Assembly (NCBI GenBank): GCA_019114115.1
Contig: DXGD01000136.1
Location: forward strand, 1-6,962
DNA from: Candidatus Nesterenkonia stercoripullorum
GTDB taxonomy: Bacteria > Actinomycetota > Actinomycetes > Actinomycetales > Micrococcaceae
DNA: 6,962 nucleotides
Direction: 5' to 3'
A program made the position numbers and the translations under genes. Positions 1 to 6,160 of the stretch are shown here, one piece after another. The notes below the pieces were generated by a model. It saw only the letters and a list, made by a program, of their open reading frames with translations. It made no database searches and was not told where the DNA came from. Positions within the stretch are counted from its first letter, which is position 1. Each line of letters begins with the position of its first letter.

Positions 1-1051
1 AGAGTCGTCCGACGTAGGGCGCCAGCAGGGCCATGAGGATGCCTCCAGGAAGCATGAGCAGGCCGGTCTGCAAAGTATCGAAGCCGCGCACAGTCTGCAG
101 GAACAGCGGCAGCATGATGAGGGCGCCGAACAGCGCAACCATCATCAGCAGCATCATCGCCAGCGCCCGGGTGTACATCGGGAAGCGGAAGGGCTGCAGG
201 TTCAGCAGCGCCGAACCCGACTTCTGCAGCCTGACTTGGAGCAGGGCGAAGGCTACGAGGCACAGGACACCGACCCCCAAGGCCCCGAGCGCCATCGGAT
301 CCGGCCCCGAGGGTGTCTCGGCGGACACATCCTCCGTGCCGTGACCGCCACCGATCTGGCTGATCCCGTACACGACCCCGCCGAACGCCGGCACAGCCAG
401 CACCAGCGATGTCACCGACAGCCGGGACTCAGCCTGACCCGCCTCCGTGCTGAGCCGCGGCCGGCCCAGGAAGGCGGCGACGACGGCGATCGGCAGAATG
501 GTCAGGAACAGGAACCGCCAGTCCGCGATATGCAGAATGAAGCCCGACAGAGCAGGCCCTGTCGCCGGAGCCACGGAAATGACGATGGCGATATTGCCCA
601 TCACCACGCCCCGGCGGTGCGGCGGGACCAGCGTGAGCACTGTGGTCATCAGCAGCGGCAGCATGATCGCCGTGCCGCCAGCCTGGATGACCCGACCCAC
701 CAGCAGGAAGGAGAAGCCAGGCGCGGCAGCCGCCACCGCGGTGCCGATGATGAACAGCGACATGGCGGTGGTGAAGACACCGCGGATGCTGAAGCGCTGG
801 ATCACATAGCCCGTGGTCGGGATGACCGTGGCGAGAGTGAGCATGAACGCCGTCGTCAGCCACTGTGCAGTGGGCTCGCTGATCTGGAATTCCTGCATGA
901 GCGGACGCAGCGCCACGTTCATGATGGTCTCGTTGAGGATCATCACGAACGTCGAGACCAGCAGCGCCCCGATCGTCAGCTTGTCCTGGACGGGCATCTT
1001 CTCTGCGGCGCCTTCTGCGGGCGCGGTGGGCGCCGATGAATGGGAAGACAT
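1..1051 (-). CDS. DHA2-family MFS multidrug transporter (LmrB/EmrB-like), C-terminus beyond window
   Basis: This is the first 350 residues of a major facilitator drug:H+ antiporter, open at the window edge, so the C-terminal part is missing. It would sit in the cytoplasmic membrane and export hydrophobic toxic compounds using proton influx. What is seen: a short polar N-terminus, then a first helix with LNETIMNVAL (39-48), the DHA2 signature that follows TM1; a motif B-like GRVIQAGGTA (119-128) with its conserved Arg; and a motif C-like APATGPALSG (161-170), typical of antiporters. Hydrophobic segments continue at about 212-230, 253-273, 295-318 and 328-345, which fits a 14-helix layout. The usual acidic residue of motif A is not present in GYVIQRFSIRG (81-91). 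The start ATG (1049-1051) is preceded by AGAAGG six bases away. The family is clear; the substrate is not. LmrB-type lincomycin export is one possibility and is inference only. Confidence 0.9.
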   Translation of the reverse strand, partial: MSSHSSAPTAPAEGAAEKMPVQDKLTIGALLVSTFVMILNETIMNVALRPLMQEFQISEPTAQWLTTAFMLTLATVIPTTGYVIQRFSIRGVFTTAMSLFIIGTAVAAAAPGFSFLLVGRVIQAGGTAIMLPLLMTTVLTLVPPHRRGVVMGNIAIVISVAPATGPALSGFILHIADWRFLFLTILPIAVVAAFLGRPRLSTEAGQAESRLSVTSLVLAVPAFGGVVYGISQIGGGHGTEDVSAETPSGPDPMALGALGVGVLCLVAFALLQVRLQKSGSALLNLQPFRFPMYTRALAMMLLMMVALFGALIMLPLFLQTVRGFDTLQTGLLMLPGGILMALLAPYVGRL

Positions 1052-1060
1052 TCGAAACCT

Positions 1061-1082
1061 TCTTGATCTATCGTCTTGATCA
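1061..1082. promoter_or_regulatory. Candidate operator upstream of the MFS gene: TCTTGATC direct repeat
   Basis: The octamer TCTTGATC occurs twice, at 1061-1068 and 1074-1081, 13 bases apart. The same stretch also contains an inverted pair TGATC (1064-1068) and GATCA (1078-1082) with nine bases between. It lies directly upstream of the Shine-Dalgarno of the transporter gene, where MarR- or TetR-type repressors of drug pumps often bind. On the minus strand a weak -10-like GATAGA falls within it. No regulator gene is in the window, so this is a positional and symmetry argument only. Confidence 0.3.
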
Positions 1083-1150
1083 GCGCCCTACAAGAAGGGC
1101 AATATCAGCGCAGCGAGCGCATTCCTCGCCTACGCGCACAAGCCACGGAC

Positions 1151-1187
1151 CTCAGGCCCGGGCGTGGATGCCTGAAGCATCCCTGAG
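1151..1187 (-). terminator. Hairpin just downstream of tRNA-Thr, probable terminator
   Basis: A perfect six-base-pair stem GGATGC (1166-1171) / GCATCC (1177-1182) with a five-base loop is flanked by an outer CTCAG (1151-1155) / CTGAG (1183-1187) pair. It begins five bases past the CCA end of the tRNA on the minus strand. There is no clear T tract after it, which is common for actinobacterial terminators. It could alternatively be a 3'-trailer processing structure. Confidence 0.4.
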
Positions 1188-1191
1188 AAAG

Positions 1192-1267
1192 TGGAGCCCC
1201 CTGCCGGATTCGAACCGACGACCTACTGTTTACAAGACAGTTGCTCTACCAGCTGAGCTAAGGAGGC
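1192..1267 (-). tRNA. tRNA-Thr, anticodon TGT, CCA encoded
   Basis: Read on the minus strand, the 76-base gene folds into a full cloverleaf. The acceptor stem is GCCTCCT paired with AGGGGGC (one T-G wobble). The D arm is GCTC...GAGC with AGCTGGTA in its loop. The anticodon stem is ACTGT/ACAGT around loop CTTGTAA, giving anticodon TGT, which reads ACA and other ACN threonine codons. The T arm is GTCGG/CCGGC around TTCGAAT. The discriminator base is T and the CCA end is encoded. The gene appears to stand alone, between the DsbA-like gene and the transporter. No integrase or duplicated 3' end is visible, so there is no sign of use as an integration site. Confidence 0.97.
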
Positions 1268-1270
1268 GTA

Positions 1271-1329
1271 GCGTCCGAAGGCGAACGCTGCATCAAGCAT
1301 CCTACCGGTGAAAGTGCCCGGCTGGCCAA
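1271..1329 (-). promoter_or_regulatory. Tentative promoter and leader of tRNA-Thr
   Basis: On the minus strand, TAGGAT (1299-1304) resembles a -10 box and would start transcription about 20-25 bases before the tRNA. A poor -35 (TTGGCC, 1324-1329) lies 19 bases upstream, inside the neighbouring terminator hairpin. The leader contains a seven-pair stem (1271-1277 with 1282-1288, one G-T wobble) directly 5' of the tRNA, possibly relevant to 5' processing. The match is weak. Confidence 0.2.
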
Positions 1330-1339
1330 CCAGCCGGGC
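1316..1339 (-). terminator. Hairpin terminator of the DsbA-like gene
   Basis: A perfect ten-base-pair GC-rich stem (GCCCGGCTGG, 1316-1325, with CCAGCCGGGC, 1330-1339) has a four-base loop. It lies six bases past the TAG stop of the DsbA-like gene. On the minus strand it is followed by ACTTTCACC, so there is only a weak U run. The position and stem strength argue for intrinsic termination separating this gene from tRNA-Thr. Confidence 0.7.
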
Positions 1340-1345
1340 CGCCCA

Positions 1346-2212
1346 CTAGGACGCCTCGTCCTCGTACTCGTCGATGTGGCTCTGCGCCAGTTCCTGGAAG
1401 GGCGTCTCTGACTCAGCCCAGTCGACGTCGTCGACGTAGACCGTCGGCGTGCCGGACACGCCCTCGGCCTGTGCCTGAGCTGTCGCGTAGCTGGCGAAGG
1501 CGCGGTAGGTGCCGTCGGAGATGCACTCACTGATATCGACGTCGTAGTTGTCCTGGGCCCAGGCGGCGAGCTCATCATCGGAGAGCTCCCCGTTGGGCTG
1601 GTTGGCCACGACCGACCCGACATAGTCCAGGTAGTTCTCCGGTGATTCCTCCGCCATGCAGGTGAAGGCGTTCGAGGCACGGGAGGAGTAGTTCGTACCG
1701 GAGTTGCCATCGAGGAATCCGACCGGACGGTATTCCAGGGTGATGAGCTCCTCGTCGACCCACTGCTCAAGCTGGTCGGAGTTCTCCTCCTCGAAGCTGG
1801 CGCAGTGCACGCAGTTGGCATCCACGTAGATCACCACATGCGGCTTTTCACCCTCTTCCCGCTCGACCACTCCGGCGGGAAGATCTGAGTCACCCTCTCC
1901 GGACACGTCTTCCGCATCGACAGTGCCCATATCGGCGCCGCCGACCAGCTCGCCCTCGGCAGTGACGGTGAACCCGCCCTGCTCATTGGCGACAGCGGGG
2001 GCGGGCCCTTCGGCCTCGGCCGCGTCGTCGCCATTGCCGTTGCGGTTGACGACCCAGAACACCAGGCCCGCGACGATGGCCACGGCGACGATGATCACGC
2101 CCACCCGCAGCAGGACGGAGGTGCGACGCTGCTTGCGCTCCTGCTCCGCGTGTATCTTCCTCGCCTGCTCACGCGCGCTCGCTCGAGCTGGCTTCCGGGG
2201 GTCTTCAGCCAT
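1346..2212 (-). CDS. Membrane-anchored DsbA-like thioredoxin-fold protein
   Basis: The 288-residue protein has a basic cytoplasmic N-terminus (about 1-31, rich in Arg/Lys), a single transmembrane helix (about 32-56) and an acidic linker of roughly 65 residues. An extracytoplasmic thioredoxin-like domain (DsbA / Thioredoxin_4 type) follows from about residue 122. The redox motif is CVHC (134-137), just after the strand HVVIYVDAN. The cis-proline loop is GTPTVYV (254-260), with Pro256 expected to face the active site. Two further cysteines, Cys185 and Cys230, could form a structural disulfide. The family oxidises or isomerises disulfides in exported proteins. I place the start at ATG 2210-2212 (MAEDPRKP) because AAAGAG lies six bases before it; ATG 2216-2218 directly abuts that element, and the frame stays open to an ATG at 2269 that would add 19 residues. 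It is transcribed divergently from otsA. No DsbB/VKOR partner is in the window. Confidence 0.88.
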   Translation of the reverse strand: MAEDPRKPARASAREQARKIHAEQERKQRRTSVLLRVGVIIVAVAIVAGLVFWVVNRNGNGDDAAEAEGPAPAVANEQGGFTVTAEGELVGGADMGTVDAEDVSGEGDSDLPAGVVEREEGEKPHVVIYVDANCVHCASFEEENSDQLEQWVDEELITLEYRPVGFLDGNSGTNYSSRASNAFTCMAEESPENYLDYVGSVVANQPNGELSDDELAAWAQDNYDVDISECISDGTYRAFASYATAQAQAEGVSGTPTVYVDDVDWAESETPFQELAQSHIDEYEDEAS

Positions 2213-2338
2213 GATCATCTCTTTCGAATTCACGATCCATCCGCGACCCTCATGGATGCGGCCTCTCAAGGGTATAGGCTCGTGCTAAAGGTGTCATAGC
2301 CGGAGCATTACCACCAGCCCCAGGAAGGACCCCTGACG
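2213..2338. promoter_or_regulatory. Divergent intergenic region between DsbA-like gene and otsA
   Basis: These 126 bases must hold promoters for both flanking transcripts. The only clear AT-rich element is GGTATAGG (2271-2278). Forward, it offers the -10-like TATAGG; in reverse, CCTATACC offers TATACC with ATGACA about 15 bases upstream as a possible -35. Neither has a well-placed consensus -35. If both are used, the two promoters would overlap. For otsA, AGGAAGGA (2322-2329) is a strong ribosome binding site nine bases from the ATG. Confidence 0.35.
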
Positions 2339-3898
2339 ATGGTTCAGCGAGGCAGCGAAGAGACAGGCGACCGCCAGTCGCAGCAGGCCACGACGGGCGC
2401 GGGGTACGACTTCGTCGTCATCGCCAACCGGCTTGCCGTGAATCGTGTCACAGAGCCTGACGGGAGCGTCGGATGGCAGCGCTCACCTGGGGGCCTGGTG
2501 ACTGCCCTGGCGCCGGTGATGGAGACTTCCGAAGGCGCATGGGTGGGATGGCATGGCGCCCCCGATGAGACTCTGGAGCCCTTCGACCATGCCGGCATGC
2601 ACTTGGTTCCGGTGCCGCTGAGCGAGCAGGAACTTGAGGACTACTACGAGGGCTTCTCCAATGGCACGCTCTGGCCGCTGTATCACGACGTCATCGCCCG
2701 CCCGGATTTCCACCGCCACTGGTTCGAGGCATACCGCCGCGTGAACCGCCGATTCGCGGAGGCCGCGGCGGAGGTCGCCGCCGACGGCGCCACCGTCTGG
2801 GTACAGGACTACCAGCTCCAGCTCGTCCCGCAGATGCTCCGCGAGCTGCGGCCGGATCTGCGCATAGGGTTCTTCAACCACATTCCCTTCCCGCCTCCCG
2901 GCCTGTTCTCACAGCTTCCCTGGCGGCAGGCCGTGCTGCGGGGACTGCTCGGCGCCGACCTCATCGGCTTCCAACGCGAGTCCGACGCGCGGAACTTCCA
3001 GCGCGCCGTGCGCCAGCGACTGGGCTACTACATCAAATCCGAGCAGGTCTATGTCCCCACTGATGAGGCGGATTTGACCCATGCCCCGGTCCCCGAAGGC
3101 TTCACCCCCGATCCGAGCCGGGGCACCGCGCCCCGCCAGCTCTCCGCTCCGGCCGAGGGGCAGTACCGGATTGCGACGGCCCGCGCGTTCCCCATCTCGA
3201 TCGACACTGACAAGATCGTGGAGCTCGCCCAGCGCGAGGACATCATCGAACGGGCCGCGCAGATCCGCAGCGCCCTGGGAGATCCCGAAACGGTGTACCT
3301 CGGCGTCGACCGGCTGGACTACACCAAGGGGATCCGGCACCGCATGAAGGCCTATGAGGAGCTCCTCAAAGAGGGGACGCTGCGCGTGGGGCAGGCCTGC
3401 CTGGTGCAGATCGCCTCCCCCTCCCGCGAAGGCGTGGAGTCCTACCAGGTGCTGCGCGAGGAGATCGAGGGAACCGTCGGCCGCGTCAACGGCGAGTACG
3501 ACACGATGGCCCATACGGCGATCCGCTACCTGCACCACTCCTACCCGGTCGAAGAGATGGTGGCCCTCTATCTCGCCGCCGACGTGATGCTGGTGACTGC
3601 TCTGCGTGACGGCATGAACCTCGTGGCCAAAGAGTACGTTGCCGCCCGGACCACCCGCGACGGCGTGCTGGTGCTCTCCGAGTTCACCGGCGCCGCCGAC
3701 CAGCTCCCCCAGGCCCTGCTGATCAACCCGCACGATGTGGATGAGCTCAAGGCCGCGATGGTGACCGCCGCGCGCATGGACTCCGAGGAAACGACCAAGC
3801 GGATGCGCAGCCTGCGACGCCAGGTGGTCTCGCATAATGTGAAACGCTGGGCCACCGATTTCCTCGACCGGCTGGCCGATATGGGACCTAAGCCCTGA
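2339..3898 (+). CDS. otsA: Trehalose-6-phosphate synthase (GT20)
   Basis: This 519-residue retaining glycosyltransferase of family GT20 makes trehalose-6-phosphate from an NDP-glucose donor and glucose-6-phosphate in the cytoplasm. The landmarks run in the expected order: VIANRLAVNR (28-37) and GGLVTAL (51-57) for the N-terminal nucleotide-sugar loop, WVGWHG (68-73), NGTLWPLYH (108-116), VWVQDYQL (153-160), GFFNHIPFPP (177-186), GVDRLDYTKG (322-331) and LRDGMNLVAKEY (422-433). By alignment to E. coli OtsA from memory, Arg325/Lys330 match the donor-phosphate pair Arg262/Lys267, Asp157 matches Asp130, His181 matches His154 and Asp424 matches Asp361, so all key residues are present. It is longer than the E. 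coli enzyme (about 474), partly through a Pro-rich stretch at about 240-278 and an N-terminal tail of some 20 residues. The start is supported by AGGAAGGA nine bases upstream. It heads a cluster with otsB and a kinase-like gene. Confidence 0.97.
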   Translation: MVQRGSEETGDRQSQQATTGAGYDFVVIANRLAVNRVTEPDGSVGWQRSPGGLVTALAPVMETSEGAWVGWHGAPDETLEPFDHAGMHLVPVPLSEQELEDYYEGFSNGTLWPLYHDVIARPDFHRHWFEAYRRVNRRFAEAAAEVAADGATVWVQDYQLQLVPQMLRELRPDLRIGFFNHIPFPPPGLFSQLPWRQAVLRGLLGADLIGFQRESDARNFQRAVRQRLGYYIKSEQVYVPTDEADLTHAPVPEGFTPDPSRGTAPRQLSAPAEGQYRIATARAFPISIDTDKIVELAQREDIIERAAQIRSALGDPETVYLGVDRLDYTKGIRHRMKAYEELLKEGTLRVGQACLVQIASPSREGVESYQVLREEIEGTVGRVNGEYDTMAHTAIRYLHHSYPVEEMVALYLAADVMLVTALRDGMNLVAKEYVAARTTRDGVLVLSEFTGAADQLPQALLINPHDVDELKAAMVTAARMDSEETTKRMRSLRRQVVSHNVKRWATDFLDRLADMGPKP

Positions 3899-4004
3899 GC
3901 GCAGTCGAGCCCGAGGCTGCCGACCGGACCCCTCCCCGGCACCCCAGCTCAGACCACACGCTCGCGAGTGACGAAGCAGCCCACGGCGAAGAAGAAGGAA
4001 ACCT
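3899..4004 (+). other. otsA-otsB intergenic gap
   Basis: The 106 bases between the two trehalose genes are GC-rich and contain no convincing promoter, terminator or small gene. An eight-base palindrome CTCGCGAG lies at 3961-3968. The last bases hold a good ribosome binding site, GAAGAAGGAA, with AAGGA at 3995-3999, five bases before the otsB ATG. Co-transcription with otsA is likely, but an internal promoter cannot be excluded. Confidence 0.5.
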
Positions 4005-4847
4005 ATGAGTGAAGCTCCCGCGACAATTCAGCACACAAGCTCCGCAGCAGAGCTCTCGGCAGCCCTGACGGATCTCGCAGCGCACGACTCGATCCTGGTA
4101 TGCCTCGACTTCGACGGATGCGTGGCGGAGCTCGTCGCCGATGCGGCCAGCGCGCGTCCAGTGCCCGCGAACGCGCGGGCTATCGACCAGCTCAGCACGC
4201 TCGCAGGGGTCACCGTGGCCTATGTCTCGGGGCGTCCGCTGGCGGACCTGCATGCTCTGGCCTCACCTCCGGCCGGCACCATTCTCGTCGGCTCCCACGG
4301 CGCTGAGGTGGACATGGGCGACGACGCCCCGGGCCTCCAGCTCGACGCGGGGCAGGAGACCGCACGACGCACGGTCCTGGAAACGCTGACCTCGGTTGCC
4401 GCCGATCATGAGGGCGCCTGGGTCGAGCACAAGCCGGCCGGTGGTGCCATACACGTCCGCAAAGTCGCCGACCCCGAAACCGGAGAGCACATCCTCGACG
4501 AGGCACGCGCCGCCCTCGCGATGATCGACGGCGCGCACGTCAAAGAGGGCAAGCAGATCGTCGAAGCCGTCGTCGTCCATGCCACCAAGGGCGAAGCGAT
4601 CACCGAGCTGCGCGAGCGGATCGCACCCGGCGCAGTGTTCTTTGCCGGGGACGACGTCACTGACGAATACGGCTTCGCCGTGCTGACGGGCCAGGACGTA
4701 GGGGTCAAAGTCGGCGAGGGAGAGACCGCCGCGGGGCTGCGCATCGCGGCCCCCGCTGATCTGGCCGGAGTGCTCGACACGCTGACGCAGCTGCGCTGCC
4801 GTCCCGGGAGCCCGGAGACGGCAGCGACGGAAGAGGGACCGGCATGA
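4005..4847 (+). CDS. otsB: Trehalose-6-phosphate phosphatase (HAD superfamily)
   Basis: This 280-residue cytoplasmic phosphatase removes phosphate from trehalose-6-phosphate to give trehalose, the second step after OtsA. All four HAD motifs are visible. Motif I is LDFDGCVAEL (34-43), with nucleophile Asp35 and general acid/base Asp37. Motif II is YVSGRP (73-78), with Ser75. The motif III lysine is Lys195 in ATKGEAI. Motif IV is FAGDDVTDE (213-221), which binds Mg2+. Substrate-cap elements include GSHGAEV (96-102) and EHKPAGGAIHVR (141-152), matching the conserved K...HxR pattern of the TPP cap. Motif I has Cys39 where Thr is usual (DxDGT). The last 15 or so residues are a polar tail. The ATG has AAGGA five bases upstream. 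The stop codon overlaps the next gene's start (ATGA), indicating translational coupling. Confidence 0.95.
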   Translation: MSEAPATIQHTSSAAELSAALTDLAAHDSILVCLDFDGCVAELVADAASARPVPANARAIDQLSTLAGVTVAYVSGRPLADLHALASPPAGTILVGSHGAEVDMGDDAPGLQLDAGQETARRTVLETLTSVAADHEGAWVEHKPAGGAIHVRKVADPETGEHILDEARAALAMIDGAHVKEGKQIVEAVVVHATKGEAITELRERIAPGAVFFAGDDVTDEYGFAVLTGQDVGVKVGEGETAAGLRIAAPADLAGVLDTLTQLRCRPGSPETAATEEGPA

Positions 4848-6103
4848 CGGCGACCCCCGGCCTCAGTCTCACCGCCTCGGGGACGATCCCTCAGGAGCTG
4901 CTGGAACTCCCCTGGGACCAGCCCCTGGAAAGCTGGCCGGAAGACGTGATCGCCGCGCTGCCCCGAGGCATCTCCCGGCATATCGTCCGGTTCGCCTATC
5001 TGGGCGGGTCGGTCATCGCCATCAAGGAGACCTCGGAGCGGGCTGCGCGGCACGAATACCGCATGCTGCGCAGGCTGGGCCGGCTGGGGGCACCCTGCGT
5101 GAAGCCCGTGGCCGAGGTGACCGGACGTCGCAACCCTCACCAGGAGGAGCTCTCCCCCGCCCTGGTGACGCGGCATCTGCGCTTCTCCCTGCCCTACCGC
5201 GCGGTCTTCAATCACATGATGCGCAAGGAGACGCTGCGGCGCCTCATCGACGCGCAGGCCCTCCTGATGGTCGAGCTCCATCTGATCGGCTTCTACTGGG
5301 GCGATGTGTCGCTGTCCAATACGCTGTTCCGCCGGGATGCCGGGGAGTTCGCGGCATACCTCGTCGACGCCGAGACCGGAGAGCTGCATCCGCAGCTGTC
5401 GACCGGCCAGCGCGAATACGACCTCGACGTCGCCCAGGTGAATATCGCCGGCGAGCTCATGGATCTGATGGAAGGCGGGATGATCGATGAAGATGTCGAT
5501 CCGGTTGCCACATCGCACCAGTTCATCGACTCCTACCGCGGGCTCTGGCAGGAACTGACCGGTGATACCGCCTTCAACCCCGATCAGCAGTGGCTCATCG
5601 AAGAACGTATCCGCCGGCTCAATGAGCTCGGCTTCGACGTCGAAGAGTACGACATCCGCTCCGCACGTGAGGACGGCACGCTGCTGCTCCGCCCGAAGGT
5701 CGTGGACCCGGGGCATCATCAGCGCCGCCTGATGAACCTCACCGGCCTCGACGCGCAGGAGAACCAGGCGCGGAAGCTGCTGGGCGCGATCGATGCCCAC
5801 CGTGCTCAGCACGACCCCCATGGCGATGAGGCCGTCGCCGCGCATAACTGGACGCAGGACGTCTTCTCGCCCGTGATCCGTGAGATCCCGCGCGAACTGC
5901 GGGACAAGCTGGAACCCGCGGAGATCATGCACCACCTGATCGATCATCGGTGGAGGCTCTCGGAGCAGCAGGGCAGCGACGTCGCCCTCATGGATGCGCT
6001 GCCCAGCTTCATCGACAACGAGCTGAGCACCTACCGCGATGAGGCCACTCTCATGGTCAACCCGCCCACCGATGTGATCGAGCAGCTCAAGCCCACTGAC
6101 TGA
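4844..6103 (+). CDS. DUF4032 protein with kinase-like (WaaP/Kdo-kinase type) catalytic core
   Basis: The 419-residue soluble protein has no signal peptide or membrane helix. Residues from about 45 to 205 read like a protein-kinase/lipopolysaccharide-kinase fold: a small glycine turn YLGGS (52-56), VIAIKE with Lys61 as the expected ATP lysine, Glu71 in HEYRMLRRL as the helix-C partner, a catalytic loop WGDVSLSN (152-159) with Asp154 and Asn159, and LVDAETGE (173-180) with Asp175 in the DFG-Asp position. The usual His of the HxD motif is Trp152. The C-terminal half, with conserved-looking blocks at about 244-275 and 285-320 and a charged helical end, fits the DUF4032 domain. Its ATG overlaps the otsB stop (ATGA), with AGAGGGA five bases upstream, so it is very probably co-translated with otsB. 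Family membership is recalled rather than searched. Function and substrate are unknown; phosphorylation of a sugar, lipid or protein linked to trehalose metabolism is inference from context. Confidence 0.82.
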   Translation: MTATPGLSLTASGTIPQELLELPWDQPLESWPEDVIAALPRGISRHIVRFAYLGGSVIAIKETSERAARHEYRMLRRLGRLGAPCVKPVAEVTGRRNPHQEELSPALVTRHLRFSLPYRAVFNHMMRKETLRRLIDAQALLMVELHLIGFYWGDVSLSNTLFRRDAGEFAAYLVDAETGELHPQLSTGQREYDLDVAQVNIAGELMDLMEGGMIDEDVDPVATSHQFIDSYRGLWQELTGDTAFNPDQQWLIEERIRRLNELGFDVEEYDIRSAREDGTLLLRPKVVDPGHHQRRLMNLTGLDAQENQARKLLGAIDAHRAQHDPHGDEAVAAHNWTQDVFSPVIREIPRELRDKLEPAEIMHHLIDHRWRLSEQQGSDVALMDALPSFIDNELSTYRDEATLMVNPPTDVIEQLKPTD

Positions 6104-6127
6104 GGCCCCTCAGTAGGGCCACTGGGC
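6091..6127 (+). terminator. Possible terminator hairpin at the end of the ots cluster
   Basis: ACTGAG (6099-6104) and CTCAGT (6109-6114) form a perfect six-pair stem around loop GCCC, overlapping the stop codon of the DUF4032 gene. An outer pair GCCCA (6091-6095) / TGGGC (6123-6127) could enclose it. Competing pairings exist, such as GGCCC (6104-6108) with GGGCC (6116-6120). No U tract follows, and the run of five A at 6128-6132 is on the wrong strand for that. Termination here is plausible from position but not certain. Confidence 0.35.
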
Positions 6128-6160
6128 AAAAACCCTGAGTAACGCCGCTGACTAGGGCGA
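6096..6160 (+). repeat. Degenerate 13-base tandem repeat, five units
   Basis: Five consecutive 13-base units start at 6096, 6109, 6122, 6135 and 6148. They are CTGACTGAGGCCC, CTCAGTAGGGCCA, CTGGGCAAAAACC, CTGAGTAACGCCG and CTGACTAGGGCGA. Against the consensus CTGAGTAGGGCCA the units match at 9, 12, 6, 10 and 11 positions; the middle unit is the most decayed. The first unit includes the last codons and stop of the DUF4032 gene. The array overlaps the candidate terminator. Function unknown. Confidence 0.45.

Noticed and set aside
236..1039. A 267-codon plus-strand frame over the transporter
   Set aside because: Its translation is a low-complexity Arg/His/Gln/Asp-rich sequence. The minus-strand frame gives a convincing MFS protein with a good ribosome binding site.
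1192..1267. tRNA-Thr as a mobile-element attachment site
   Set aside because: No second copy of the tRNA 3' end, no integrase and no foreign-looking genes are present within the window.
2213..2269. The 19-residue longer N-terminus of the DsbA-like protein from ATG 2269
   Set aside because: The extra residues would precede a typical basic cytoplasmic start and no ribosome binding site precedes that ATG, whereas AAAGAG is well placed for the ATG at 2210-2212.
2909..3835. A 308-codon open frame antisense to otsA
   Set aside because: It mirrors the codon structure of otsA, shows no domain, and lies wholly within a gene of certain identity.
4406..5947. A 513-codon open frame on the minus strand, antisense to otsB and the DUF4032 gene
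   Set aside because: The opposite strand encodes proteins with clear family motifs. The antisense translation is rich in Arg, His, Gly and Val with no recognisable domain, a typical product of GC-biased codons read backwards.
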